DNA from: Paenibacillus sp.
GTDB lineage: Bacteria; Bacillota; Bacilli; Paenibacillales; Paenibacillaceae
Assembly (NCBI GenBank): GCA_029256665.1
Contig: JAQSXN010000260.1
Location: 1 to 6,132 of the forward strand
Length of the DNA stretch: 6,132 nt
Direction: 5' to 3'
The stretch's first letter is position 1. Every line of letters begins with the position of its first letter. The translations under genes were made by a program, and so were the position numbers. Below the pieces are notes generated by a model. The model was given only the letters and a program-made list of their open reading frames with translations. It was not told the origin of the DNA and made no database searches. Of the stretch, positions 1 through 6,132 are shown piece by piece.

Positions 1-25
1 CGGAATGGGAAGGGTGAGTGGAGGC

Positions 26-1378
26 ATGGGCAAAGCGCCAAGGCAAATGCGCTTGAATTTGTTTATCCAAGGAATCGGACATCACGAGGCGGCATGGAGA
101 CATCCCAATACGGATCCGATGAACATGCTGGATATCGGGTATTACCAGAAGCTTTCGCAACAAGCGGAGGCTGCGAAATTCGATTCCATCTTCATTGCGG
201 ACGGCCTTGCGATTAATTCCAATATCAAGTATGGCCCGTTCAACAATTTTTTCGAACCGTTCACATTGCTAGCTTCGATCGCGGCCGCCACGAAATACAT
301 AGGCGTGATCGGGACGGCATCCACGACGTATAGCGAACCATATAATATCGCCCGCTTGTTTGCATCCCTCGACCATGTAAGCCGAGGTCGCGCCGGTTGG
401 AATATCGTGACGACGGGCAATGAACATTCCGCCTACAATTTCGCCAGAGATGTTCATCTGGAGCATAGCCAACGATATGAGAGAGCCCACGAGTTTCTGG
501 AGGTAACGACCGGGCTATGGGATAGCTGGGAAGACGATGCGTTAATCGCGGACCGCGCCGCCGGCCGTTTCGTAGACGAAAGCAAGATTCACCGGCTCGA
601 TCATGTCGGCAAACATTTTAAAGTGAGGGGACCCATCGACATCCCCCGTCCGCCTCAAGGATATCCCGTGCTGGTGCAAGCGGGCTCGTCCAAGGACGGC
701 CGGGAATTCGCCGGACGCTTCGCCGAAGCGATCTATACCGCGCAGAACAATTTGAAGGACGCGCAAGAATTTTATTCCGATGTGAAGAGCCGGCTGCTGA
801 AGTACGGAAGAACGCCGGATCAGCTGTGCATTCTGCCCGGTCTTGCGCCGATTATCGGCCAAACGGAAGCGGAAGCGAAGGAGAAGCAGCAGGAGCTGAA
901 CGAATATCTTGTTCCGGAATACGGACTGCATCAATTATCCCAATCCATGAATCTGGACCTGTTCACCTATCCACTGGACGGTCCGTTGCCCGAGCTTCCG
1001 CCCGTGGAGCAAATAAACGGAGGAAAAAGCCGGTTCCAAGTGTATGTCGATATCGCCAAACGCGAGAATCTGACGATCCGCCAGCTAACGCAATGGATCG
1101 CGTTCGGCCGAGGCCACGATACGTTCGCCGGAACGGTGGAGGGAATCGCGGACCATATGGAAGAGTGGTTTACGCAAGGCGGCTGCGACGGTTTTAATCT
1201 TCTTGCTCCTCATTTGCCGGCCGACCTGACGAACTTTACCGAACATATTTTGCCGGAATTGCGCCGGAGAGGGCTGTTCCGGACGGAGTACTCGGGAACG
1301 ACGCTGCGGGACCATCTCGGGTTGAAACGTCCGGAGAATCGTTACGCCGCGACTTCCAAGCCCGCAAAAAATGCGTAG
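26..1378 (+). CDS. FMN-dependent monooxygenase, NtaA/SnaA/DszA family (LLM class flavin-dependent oxidoreductase)
   Basis: Predicted cytoplasmic TIM-barrel monooxygenase that uses reduced FMN and O2 to oxidise, and often cleave, a small organic substrate. Counting from the ATG at 26 (450 aa, normal for the family), the family landmarks are GHHEAAWRHP (18-27), FIADG (56-60), the conserved block from TYSEPYNIAR to GWNIVTT (101-130), the flavin-phosphate-type QAGSS (218-222), GCDGFNL (386-392) and a C-terminal GLFR...TLRDHLGL segment (416-433). Relatives include nitrilotriacetate and EDTA monooxygenases, DszA, and the Bacillus YxeK and YtnJ/CmoJ enzymes of S-modified cysteine breakdown; the substrate here cannot be assigned. 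Start choice: an in-frame ATG at 5 would add seven residues, and the frame is open to the window edge. ATG 26 best matches where family members begin, but its ribosome site is imperfect: GGAGG at 20-24 is too close, so AAGGGTGAG at 10-18 may serve. No flavin reductase partner is visible. Confidence 0.93.
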   Translation: MGKAPRQMRLNLFIQGIGHHEAAWRHPNTDPMNMLDIGYYQKLSQQAEAAKFDSIFIADGLAINSNIKYGPFNNFFEPFTLLASIAAATKYIGVIGTASTTYSEPYNIARLFASLDHVSRGRAGWNIVTTGNEHSAYNFARDVHLEHSQRYERAHEFLEVTTGLWDSWEDDALIADRAAGRFVDESKIHRLDHVGKHFKVRGPIDIPRPPQGYPVLVQAGSSKDGREFAGRFAEAIYTAQNNLKDAQEFYSDVKSRLLKYGRTPDQLCILPGLAPIIGQTEAEAKEKQQELNEYLVPEYGLHQLSQSMNLDLFTYPLDGPLPELPPVEQINGGKSRFQVYVDIAKRENLTIRQLTQWIAFGRGHDTFAGTVEGIADHMEEWFTQGGCDGFNLLAPHLPADLTNFTEHILPELRRRGLFRTEYSGTTLRDHLGLKRPENRYAATSKPAKNA

Positions 1379-1398
1379 TTCGGCAACTGCTGCGAACT
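1377..1398. repeat. Small inverted repeat in the gap between monooxygenase and permease genes
   Basis: AGTTCG (1377-1382) and CGAACT (1393-1398) are perfect 6-base inverted arms around a 10-base loop. The left arm begins inside the monooxygenase stop codon, and the right arm ends just before the permease ribosome binding site. No T-run follows, so it is not a standard intrinsic terminator. It could be a weak mRNA hairpin or chance. Confidence 0.3.
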
Positions 1399-1400
1399 GA

Positions 1401-1412
1401 GAGGAGGGGGGG
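1401..1412 (+). promoter_or_regulatory. Ribosome binding site of the DppB-type permease, with a G7 run
   Basis: GAGGAGG at 1401-1407 is a near-perfect Shine-Dalgarno core, 10 bases before the ATG at 1418. It merges into a run of seven G (1406-1412), leaving alternative pairing registers with the 16S rRNA tail. Confidence 0.75.
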
Positions 1413-1417
1413 CGCGA

Positions 1418-2335
1418 ATGAAACGTTATATCCTCAAATATGTGCTGCAGGTTATCCCTGTTTTGTTCATTATTTCGTTTATCGTCTTTTTTCTGATCTA
1501 CATCGCGGGAGATCCCGTCGCGCTCATGATCTCGGACAACGCGTCTCCGCAGCAGATCGAGGAGCTGCGCGAGTCGCTGGGCTTGAATCAACCCTTTTAC
1601 GTGCAATACGGCTTATATATGAAGGACCTGCTGCAAGGCGATTTCGGCGTCTCCTTCTCCTATCAGCAGGACGCGCTTCAGATTGTGCTTGAGAAACTGC
1701 CCAATACGCTGCTTCTAGGCTCGGTGTCGATGCTGTTCGCGGTTGCGATCGCCATTCCGCTGGGCATCTTGTCCGCTACCAGGCAGAATACGTTTCTGGA
1801 TTTGCTCATTTCCGGCGCTTCGGTGATCGGCAAGGCGATCCCGAACTTCTGGCTCGCCATCATGCTGATCCTGATCTTCTCCGTCACGTTCCAGCTGTTC
1901 CCGGTTTCCGGGGGCGGATCGATGCTGCATCTGGTCCTTCCCGCGTTTACGCTCGCGACAGGGACGGCTGCGGAGCTGACGAGACTCATTCGCTCCAATA
2001 TGCTGGACGTGCTCGGCCAGGATTACATTCGCACGGCGAGAAGCAAAGGGATGTCGCAGTCTCTTATCACGTATCGCCATGCGTTCCGCAATTGCCTCGC
2101 TCCGGTCATTACGATCACGGCGATGCAGGCATCCGTCATCGTCAGCGGGGCGATTATTACGGAGACCGTATTCGCTTGGCCGGGCATGGGGCAGCTTCTC
2201 GTCAAGGCGATCAGCCTTCGGGATATGGCGATCGTCCAGGCGGTCGTTTTCGTCAGCGCGTTCGCGATTATTTTGCTTAATTTTATCGCCGATATGGCCT
2301 ATCGCTTCATCGATCCGAGAATCAAATACGAATAG
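1418..2335 (+). CDS. ABC transporter permease, DppB/OppB type
   Basis: First of two inner-membrane channel subunits of a peptide/nickel/opine-family importer. It is 305 aa, typical for DppB. A first membrane helix lies at about residues 9-30, followed by the usual extracytoplasmic region containing the family pattern around GDPVALM (31-37), ESLGLNQPF (52-60) and GDFGVSF (74-80). Further hydrophobic helices lie near 98-121, 130-158, 172-190, 232-255 and 276-298. The cytoplasmic EAA loop that docks on the ATPases spans about 202-225, with its conserved glycine at 211. The family segment ETVFAWPGMGQL (249-260) and the closing FIDPRIKYE are also present. It starts 39 bases after the monooxygenase stop, behind a strong ribosome site, and its stop is 16 bases before the next start, consistent with co-transcription. 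The transported solute is not evident from the sequence. Confidence 0.96.
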   Translation: MKRYILKYVLQVIPVLFIISFIVFFLIYIAGDPVALMISDNASPQQIEELRESLGLNQPFYVQYGLYMKDLLQGDFGVSFSYQQDALQIVLEKLPNTLLLGSVSMLFAVAIAIPLGILSATRQNTFLDLLISGASVIGKAIPNFWLAIMLILIFSVTFQLFPVSGGGSMLHLVLPAFTLATGTAAELTRLIRSNMLDVLGQDYIRTARSKGMSQSLITYRHAFRNCLAPVITITAMQASVIVSGAIITETVFAWPGMGQLLVKAISLRDMAIVQAVVFVSAFAIILLNFIADMAYRFIDPRIKYE

Positions 2336-2345
2336 GGGGGGAAAG
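2335..2345 (+). promoter_or_regulatory. Ribosome binding site of the DppC-type permease, overlapping the upstream stop codon
   Basis: A G7 run at 2335-2341 begins with the last base of the upstream TAG and continues into AAAG. It is the only purine-rich Shine-Dalgarno candidate before the GTG at 2352, 10 bases from the run. This supports GTG 2352 as the start, even though the reading frame is open further upstream inside the preceding gene. Confidence 0.6.
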
Positions 2346-2351
2346 CGAAAC

Positions 2352-3278
2352 GTGCACACGCATGCCGAGACGTTAAAACCGGATGTCGGATACGAGGTTG
2401 CCAAAACCATTCATCCGCTCGCGAGGTGGACCAAGCTGCTGCTTCGAAGCAAGACCGGCACGGTCGGCTTCGCGCTTCTGCTCCTTGTCGCATTGACGGC
2501 GCTTCTCGCCCCCATGCTTGCGCCGTTTGATCCGAGCGTCATGAACGCGCGCAATCGGCTCGTCCCTCCGTTTTGGGTGGACGGAGGCTCCATGGCGCAT
2601 ATTCTCGGCACGGATCACTTGGGCAGAGACATACTTAGCCGAATTATCTACGGCTCGCAGATCACTTTGGTCGTCAGCGGCGCTTCCGTCGTCATCTCGG
2701 CGGCGATCGGCATTACGCTTGGCGTCATCAGCGGCTATTACGGAGGCGGATGGTTCGATACCATCGTGATGAGAATCGTGGACGCCAATATGGCGATTCC
2801 GAACATTCTGTTTACGCTGGTCATCGTCGGGGTGTTAGGCACAAGCGTGCCGACGCTGATCGTCGTGCTCGGCATTACGGGATGGATTGCTTATACCCGC
2901 TTGATCCGGGCCGAAGTGCTCAGCTTAAAGGAAAGGGAGTTCATCCGGGCGGCCCGCTCGATCGGCACGCGGGATCGAAGCATTATGGCCAAACATATTT
3001 TGCCCAATCTGGTCTCGACTTGCATCGTCGTCTCTACGCTAAGCGTTGGCGGGAATATCGTGCTCGAAGCATCGCTCAGCTTTCTCGGTCTCGGCATCCA
3101 GCCTCCGATCGTGACATGGGGTTACATGCTCAACGAAGGAAGGGATTATATCGCGACCTCGTGGTGGATCTCGACCTTTCCGGGCGTCGCCATCGCATTG
3201 ACGGTGCTCGGCATTCTGTTTCTGGGCGACTGGCTTCGCGACGTGTTCGATCCGAAGGCTAAAGGACGCAGGCAATGA
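2352..3278 (+). CDS. ABC transporter permease, DppC/OppC type (GTG start)
   Basis: Second channel subunit of the importer, 308 aa from the GTG at 2352, normal for DppC. The reading frame extends upstream to an ATG at 2079, but that lies within the DppB-type gene and encodes arginine/serine-rich sequence unlike any permease, so it is a frame shadow. An OppC_N-like first helix lies at about 36-58. The family signature GTDHLGRD is at 86-93, with helices near 103-126, 140-164 and 166-184. The EAA loop lies at about 196-219 with its glycine at 205. LSFLGLGIQPP is at 242-252, a last helix near 275-292, and GDWLRDVFDPK at 292-302. Its TGA overlaps an ATG at 3275 (ATGA), a possible alternative start for the following ATPase. 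It is expected to pair with the DppB-type subunit as a heterodimer. Confidence 0.95.
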   Translation: MHTHAETLKPDVGYEVAKTIHPLARWTKLLLRSKTGTVGFALLLLVALTALLAPMLAPFDPSVMNARNRLVPPFWVDGGSMAHILGTDHLGRDILSRIIYGSQITLVVSGASVVISAAIGITLGVISGYYGGGWFDTIVMRIVDANMAIPNILFTLVIVGVLGTSVPTLIVVLGITGWIAYTRLIRAEVLSLKEREFIRAARSIGTRDRSIMAKHILPNLVSTCIVVSTLSVGGNIVLEASLSFLGLGIQPPIVTWGYMLNEGRDYIATSWWISTFPGVAIALTVLGILFLGDWLRDVFDPKAKGRRQ

Positions 3279-3303
3279 GAGGCGGCATAACGGACTTGCG
3301 ATC

Positions 3304-3317
3304 AAAGGATGGGGTGA
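3304..3317 (+). promoter_or_regulatory. Ribosome binding site supporting the ATG at 3323
   Basis: AAAGGATGGGGTGA at 3304-3317 resembles the 16S-complementary AAGGAGGTGA and ends 5 bases before the ATG at 3323. It favours this start over the ATG at 3275, which has only a weaker AAAGGA (3261-3266). Confidence 0.6.
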
Positions 3318-3322
3318 ACGCG

Positions 3323-4351
3323 ATGGGAGCGAAGCAGAAGCTGTTGGAGGTGCGGCACTTGCAGACGCAGTTTCGGACGGAGCATGGGCTGGTGAAATCG
3401 GTGGACGACGTGTCGTTCCGGATCGACGCGGGAGAAGTGCTTGGGATCGTGGGCGAATCCGGCTGCGGCAAGAGCGTCACCTCGTATTCGATCATGGGTT
3501 TGATCGAAGCGCCGGGAGAGGTTGCCGGCGGCGAAATATGGCTGGAGGACCGTGAGTTGACCAAGCTGTCCCGGAAGCAGCTTCGCAAAATTCAAGGCAA
3601 GGAGATGGCCATGATTTTTCAGGAGCCGTTAACCTCGCTTAATCCGCTGCTGACGGTCGGCCTCCAAATCTCCGAGGTGCTATCGAGGCATAAGAAGCTG
3701 TCTAAGCGCGAGGTGAAGGAGCAAAGCATCGAAATGCTCAGGCAGGTCGGCATCCCTCGTCCCGAAAAGATTTATCATTCGTTCCCGCATGAATTAAGCG
3801 GAGGGATGCGTCAAAGAGTCATGATCGCCATTGCGCTCTCCTGCGGACCGAAGCTGCTTATCGCGGACGAACCGACGACCGCGCTCGACGTTACGATACA
3901 GGCGCAAATTCTTAAGCTGATGAAGGAGCTCCGCGATAATCTGAACACCTCCATCATGCTCATTACGCATGATCTTGGCGTCGTCGCCGAGATGGCCGAT
4001 CGGGTCATCGTCATGTACGCCGGTCAGATCGTCGAGGAGGGCAACGTCTACGACATTTATCGCACGCCTAAACATCCTTACACCAAAGGGCTGATGAATA
4101 GCACGCCGAAGCTGCACGACGACAAGAACACGCTGGAATCGATACCCGGCACGGTGCCGCCGCTGTCCAACATGCCGAGCGGCTGCCGGTTTCATCCCCG
4201 TTGTCCGCTCGCCCACGACCAATGCGCGAAGGAGGCTCCCGCGCTCGAGAAGCTGAAGTCCGGAGCTCAAGTGAGATGCTGGCTGCATCAGGAAGGAGAG
4301 GTGGATCTGCATGAGGAGTTTAAGAGAAGAAGAACCGCTATTGGAGGTTAA
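3323..4351 (+). CDS. ABC transporter ATP-binding protein, DppD/OppD type
   Basis: One of two ATPase subunits energising the importer; 342 aa from the ATG at 3323. All nucleotide-binding motifs are intact: Walker A GESGCGKS (44-51), Q-loop glutamine 100 in IFQEP, signature LSGGMRQR (158-165), Walker B LLIADEP (178-184) with catalytic glutamate 183, D-loop ALD (187-189), and H-loop histidine 216 in THDLG. The C-terminal oligopeptide-transporter extension follows, with cysteines at 288, 294, 301 and 319 (C-X5-C-X6-C-X17-C). In studied DppD/DppF proteins this region binds a [4Fe-4S] cluster. An upstream in-frame ATG at 3275, fused to the DppC-type stop as ATGA, would add 16 residues that do not look like the family; the usual family N-terminus matches [10 protein letters not shown]. 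The 3' end overlaps the next gene by 41 bases, suggesting translational coupling and balanced ATPase amounts. Confidence 0.95.
   Translation: MGAKQKLLEVRHLQTQFRTEHGLVKSVDDVSFRIDAGEVLGIVGESGCGKSVTSYSIMGLIEAPGEVAGGEIWLEDRELTKLSRKQLRKIQGKEMAMIFQEPLTSLNPLLTVGLQISEVLSRHKKLSKREVKEQSIEMLRQVGIPRPEKIYHSFPHELSGGMRQRVMIAIALSCGPKLLIADEPTTALDVTIQAQILKLMKELRDNLNTSIMLITHDLGVVAEMADRVIVMYAGQIVEEGNVYDIYRTPKHPYTKGLMNSTPKLHDDKNTLESIPGTVPPLSNMPSGCRFHPRCPLAHDQCAKEAPALEKLKSGAQVRCWLHQEGEVDLHEEFKRRRTAIGG
4293..4301 (+). promoter_or_regulatory. Ribosome binding site of the DppF-type ATPase, inside the upstream gene
   Basis: AAGGAGAGG at 4293-4301 lies 9 bases before the ATG at 4311, within the last codons of the DppD-type gene. 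It supports a true overlapping start rather than a downstream one. Confidence 0.75.
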
Positions 4352-5336
4352 AGGATTATCCAAGCATTTCGATATCGGGAAGGGTTGGTTCTCGGGCAAG
4401 CAAGCCAAGCTGAAGGCCGTCGACGACGTCAGCTTCAAGGTGTACAAAGGCGAGACGTTCGGCATCGTCGGCGAATCCGGCTGCGGCAAGTCGACGACGG
4501 GAAGCTTGATTCTTCGTTTGCTGGAGCCGACGGCCGGTGAAGTGCTGTTCGAAGGCGAGGATCTGCTTAAATTGAAGCCCAAGCAAATGCGCGAGAAACG
4601 CAAGGATATCCAAATGATCTTCCAGGATCCGTACGCATCTCTTAATCCGAGAATGAAGGTGCGCGATCTGATCGCAGAGCCGCTTATTACCCATCGAATG
4701 CTTGAAGGTGCTCAATTAGACAGACGGGCAGCGGAGCTGATGGACCTCGTCGGTCTAAGCCCGGCCTACGCGAACCGTTATCCCCATGAGTTCAGCGGCG
4801 GGCAACGCCAGCGCATCGGGATTGCCCGGGCGCTAGCGCTAAAGCCGAAGCTGATCGTCTGCGACGAAGCCGTATCCGCCCTGGATGTATCCATTCAGGC
4901 TCAGATTCTGAACCTGCTGTCCGACTTGCAGAAAGAGCTGAAGCTAACGTACATTTTTATCGGCCACGGCCTGCCCGCGGTCAAACATATCAGCGACCGG
5001 ATTGCCGTGATGTATCTTGGCAAAATCGTTGAAATCGCAACGAAGGACCAGCTGTTCCAACATGCGAAGCATCCTTATACGGAAGGTCTTCTGTCGTCGA
5101 TTCCGATTTCGGACCCGTCTCAGCGTACGGAGGGGAAACGGTTCATACTGGAAGGGGATTTGCCCAGCCCGGTTAACCCGCCTTCCGGCTGCAGCTTTCA
5201 TACCAGATGCCCATACGCATCCCAGTTGCTATGCAAGGCGGAGGCGCCGAAGCTGCATGCCGGCGATCACGGCGGGCATGCGACTGCATGCCATTACCCG
5301 CTGGAGAAGAGCTTGAAGGTCGCAGGCTCGTATTAA
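4311..5336 (+). CDS. ABC transporter ATP-binding protein, DppF/OppF type
   Basis: Second ATPase of the importer, 341 aa, normal for DppF. Motifs are Walker A GESGCGKS (54-61), Q-loop glutamine 105 in IFQDP, signature FSGGQRQR (161-168), Walker B LIVCDE (181-186) with catalytic glutamate 186, D-loop SALD (189-192) and H-loop histidine 219. Two positions differ from the commonest family text: alanine 187 replaces the usual proline after the Walker B glutamate, and the H-loop reads GHGLPAV instead of the usual HDL form, with glycine 220 in place of aspartate. The core catalytic residues remain, so activity is likely. The C-terminal extension carries cysteines 294, 300, 308 and 327 (C-X5-C-X7-C-X18-C), compatible with an iron-sulfur site as in the partner ATPase. 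The insert after the first strand (about 22-34) is typical of DppF. A 41-base gap separates it from the binding-protein gene. Confidence 0.95.
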   Translation: MRSLREEEPLLEVKGLSKHFDIGKGWFSGKQAKLKAVDDVSFKVYKGETFGIVGESGCGKSTTGSLILRLLEPTAGEVLFEGEDLLKLKPKQMREKRKDIQMIFQDPYASLNPRMKVRDLIAEPLITHRMLEGAQLDRRAAELMDLVGLSPAYANRYPHEFSGGQRQRIGIARALALKPKLIVCDEAVSALDVSIQAQILNLLSDLQKELKLTYIFIGHGLPAVKHISDRIAVMYLGKIVEIATKDQLFQHAKHPYTEGLLSSIPISDPSQRTEGKRFILEGDLPSPVNPPSGCSFHTRCPYASQLLCKAEAPKLHAGDHGGHATACHYPLEKSLKVAGSY

Positions 5337-5341
5337 TAAAC

Positions 5342-5358
5342 ATAGAGGCAAGATCTAT
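5342..5358. repeat. Weak inverted repeat between the ATPase and binding-protein genes
   Basis: ATAGA (5342-5346) and TCTAT (5354-5358) form 5-base arms around a 7-base loop in the 41-base gap. The stem is AT-rich and no T-run follows, so it is not a convincing terminator; it may be chance. Confidence 0.2.
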
Positions 5359-5362
5359 CGAC

Positions 5363-5370
5363 GAGGGGGA
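5363..5370 (+). promoter_or_regulatory. Ribosome binding site of the solute-binding lipoprotein
   Basis: GAGGGGGA at 5363-5370 sits 7 bases before the ATG at 5378. It gives the binding protein its own translation initiation site independent of the upstream ATPase. Confidence 0.65.
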
Positions 5371-5377
5371 ATTGGAT

Positions 5378-6132
5378 ATGGAGAAGAGCAGGCGATACTT
5401 GAAAATGGCGGGTTCGACGTTCTTGGCTGCGTTACTGCTGCTGCTCGCGGCTTGCTCGGGTCAGAACAACGGCAATAATGCCGGCGTGACGCCGAGCGAA
5501 AGCGCCGGGACGGATGCCGGCGCCGCAACCGCGCAGCCCGAGGCCGGCGCAGGCGATGGCAGCACGCTCGTCATCGCCTTATCGCAGGACGTCGATACGC
5601 TTGATACCCATGGCACGACTTCCATAGCGACAGAAAGCGTCATGGTCAACCTGCAGAGCTACTTGCTTAAGCGGGACGACGCAGGCGCGCTTCATCCCCA
5701 TCTGGCCGAATCGTACGAGGCGGTGAACGATACGACGTGGTCCTTCGCGCTTAGGGAAAATATATTGTTCCATAACGGCGATCCGTTGACGGCCGAGGAC
5801 GTCAAATTTTCCCTGGAGCGGGTAGCGCTCGACAATAAACTCGTGCAGCACGCCAATTACAAAACGATTAAAGAAGTCAAGATCATCGATCCGCTTCACT
5901 TCGAAATCATTACGGACGGGCCCGATCCGGCTTTGCCGTACAGATTGGCAAGAGAAGCGGCAGGCATCTTCCCGAAAACGTATATCGAAGAAAACGGCTG
6001 GGACGTCTTCCAGCAGCATCCCGTCGGCAGCGGTCCCTACGAATTCGTGGAATGGCTTAAGGGAGACCGCATGACGATGAAGAAGTTCGACGGCTATTTC
6101 GGCGGCGACGTATCCGAGTGGGATACGGTCGT
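5378..6132 (+). CDS. ABC transporter solute-binding lipoprotein, SBP_bac_5 (DppA/OppA) family, 3' end outside window
   Basis: Extracellular capture subunit of the importer; 251 complete codons are visible without a stop, about half of a typical 500-560 aa family member. A basic N-terminus (EKSRRYLK) and hydrophobic stretch (about 11-25) lead to a lipobox LAAC (23-26), so cysteine 26 should be lipidated and anchor the protein to the outer face of the membrane. A flexible linker rich in G, A, N, S and T follows (27-62). The mature fold begins at TLVIALSQDVDTLDT (63-77), with the family signature around W121 (W-S-F-A-L-R), F131-HNGDPLTAEDVKFSLER (to 148), and VGSGPYEFVEW (216-226). An RR pair at 5-6 only loosely resembles a Tat motif. 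The ligand could be a peptide, opine, metal chelate or other small solute; the residues seen do not decide. Its position after the ATPases ties it to this transporter. Confidence 0.94.
   Translation, partial: MEKSRRYLKMAGSTFLAALLLLLAACSGQNNGNNAGVTPSESAGTDAGAATAQPEAGAGDGSTLVIALSQDVDTLDTHGTTSIATESVMVNLQSYLLKRDDAGALHPHLAESYEAVNDTTWSFALRENILFHNGDPLTAEDVKFSLERVALDNKLVQHANYKTIKEVKIIDPLHFEIITDGPDPALPYRLAREAAGIFPKTYIEENGWDVFQQHPVGSGPYEFVEWLKGDRMTMKKFDGYFGGDVSEWDTV

Noticed and set aside
1085..1606. Long minus-strand open frames, for example 1085-1606, 1715-2410 and 3794-4603
   Set aside because: They lie opposite well-supported genes, have low-complexity or arginine-rich translations, and show no family motif; they are antisense shadows.
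2079..2351. Upstream extension of the DppC-type reading frame to an ATG at 2079
   Set aside because: The region encodes the end of the DppB-type permease in another frame; the extra 91 residues are arginine/serine-rich and unlike a permease, and a ribosome site precedes the GTG at 2352.
3275..3322. ATGA-overlap start for the DppD-type ATPase
   Set aside because: The 16 extra residues do not match the family and the ATG at 3323 has the better ribosome site. It is not fully excluded, because ATGA coupling and AAAGGA upstream are present.
3452..4490. A 21-base exact direct repeat at 3452-3472 and 4470-4490
   Set aside because: Both copies encode the Walker A motif (GESGCGK) in the paralogous ATPases; shared coding constraint explains the match, so it is not an independent repeat element.
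5342..5358. Intrinsic terminator after the DppF-type gene
   Set aside because: The stem is only 5 AT-rich base pairs and no T-run follows, so termination before the binding-protein gene is not supported.

Overview
The window is a gene-dense, single-direction stretch: six protein-coding genes, all on the + strand, separated by at most 41 bases or overlapping. Moderately GC-rich codon use, strong purine-rich Shine-Dalgarno sequences, a GTG start and a lipoprotein signal peptide on the solute-binding protein suggest a Gram-positive Bacillota, probably a Paenibacillaceae-like organism. This taxonomic guess rests on style, not on a marker gene.

Layout. Positions 26-1378 encode an FMN-dependent monooxygenase of the NtaA/SnaA/DszA type (bacterial luciferase-like superfamily). 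A complete ABC importer of the peptide/nickel/opine (Dpp/Opp) family follows: DppB-type permease (1418-2335), DppC-type permease (2352-3278, GTG start), DppD-type ATPase (3323-4351) and DppF-type ATPase (4311-5336, overlapping its neighbour by 41 bases). The last gene, starting at 5378, is a lipoprotein solute-binding protein of the SBP_bac_5 family. It runs off the right edge, so only about its N-terminal half is visible. The tight spacing and absence of a convincing terminator suggest one operon, which may begin upstream of the window and continue downstream.

How the genes may work together. The lipoprotein would capture a small solute outside the membrane, the two permeases would form the channel, and the two ATPases would power import. 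The monooxygenase could then oxidatively cleave the imported compound, for example by N- or S-dealkylation. This family oxidises reduced-flavin-dependent substrates such as nitrilotriacetate, EDTA, dibenzothiophene sulfone and S-alkylated cysteine derivatives. The true substrate cannot be read from the sequence. The flavin reductase such enzymes need is not in the window.

No RNA genes, mobile elements, CRISPR arrays or gene-free stretches over 300 bases were seen. The content is ordinary family by family. The most interesting point is the linkage of a dealkylating-type monooxygenase with a dedicated Dpp-type importer.
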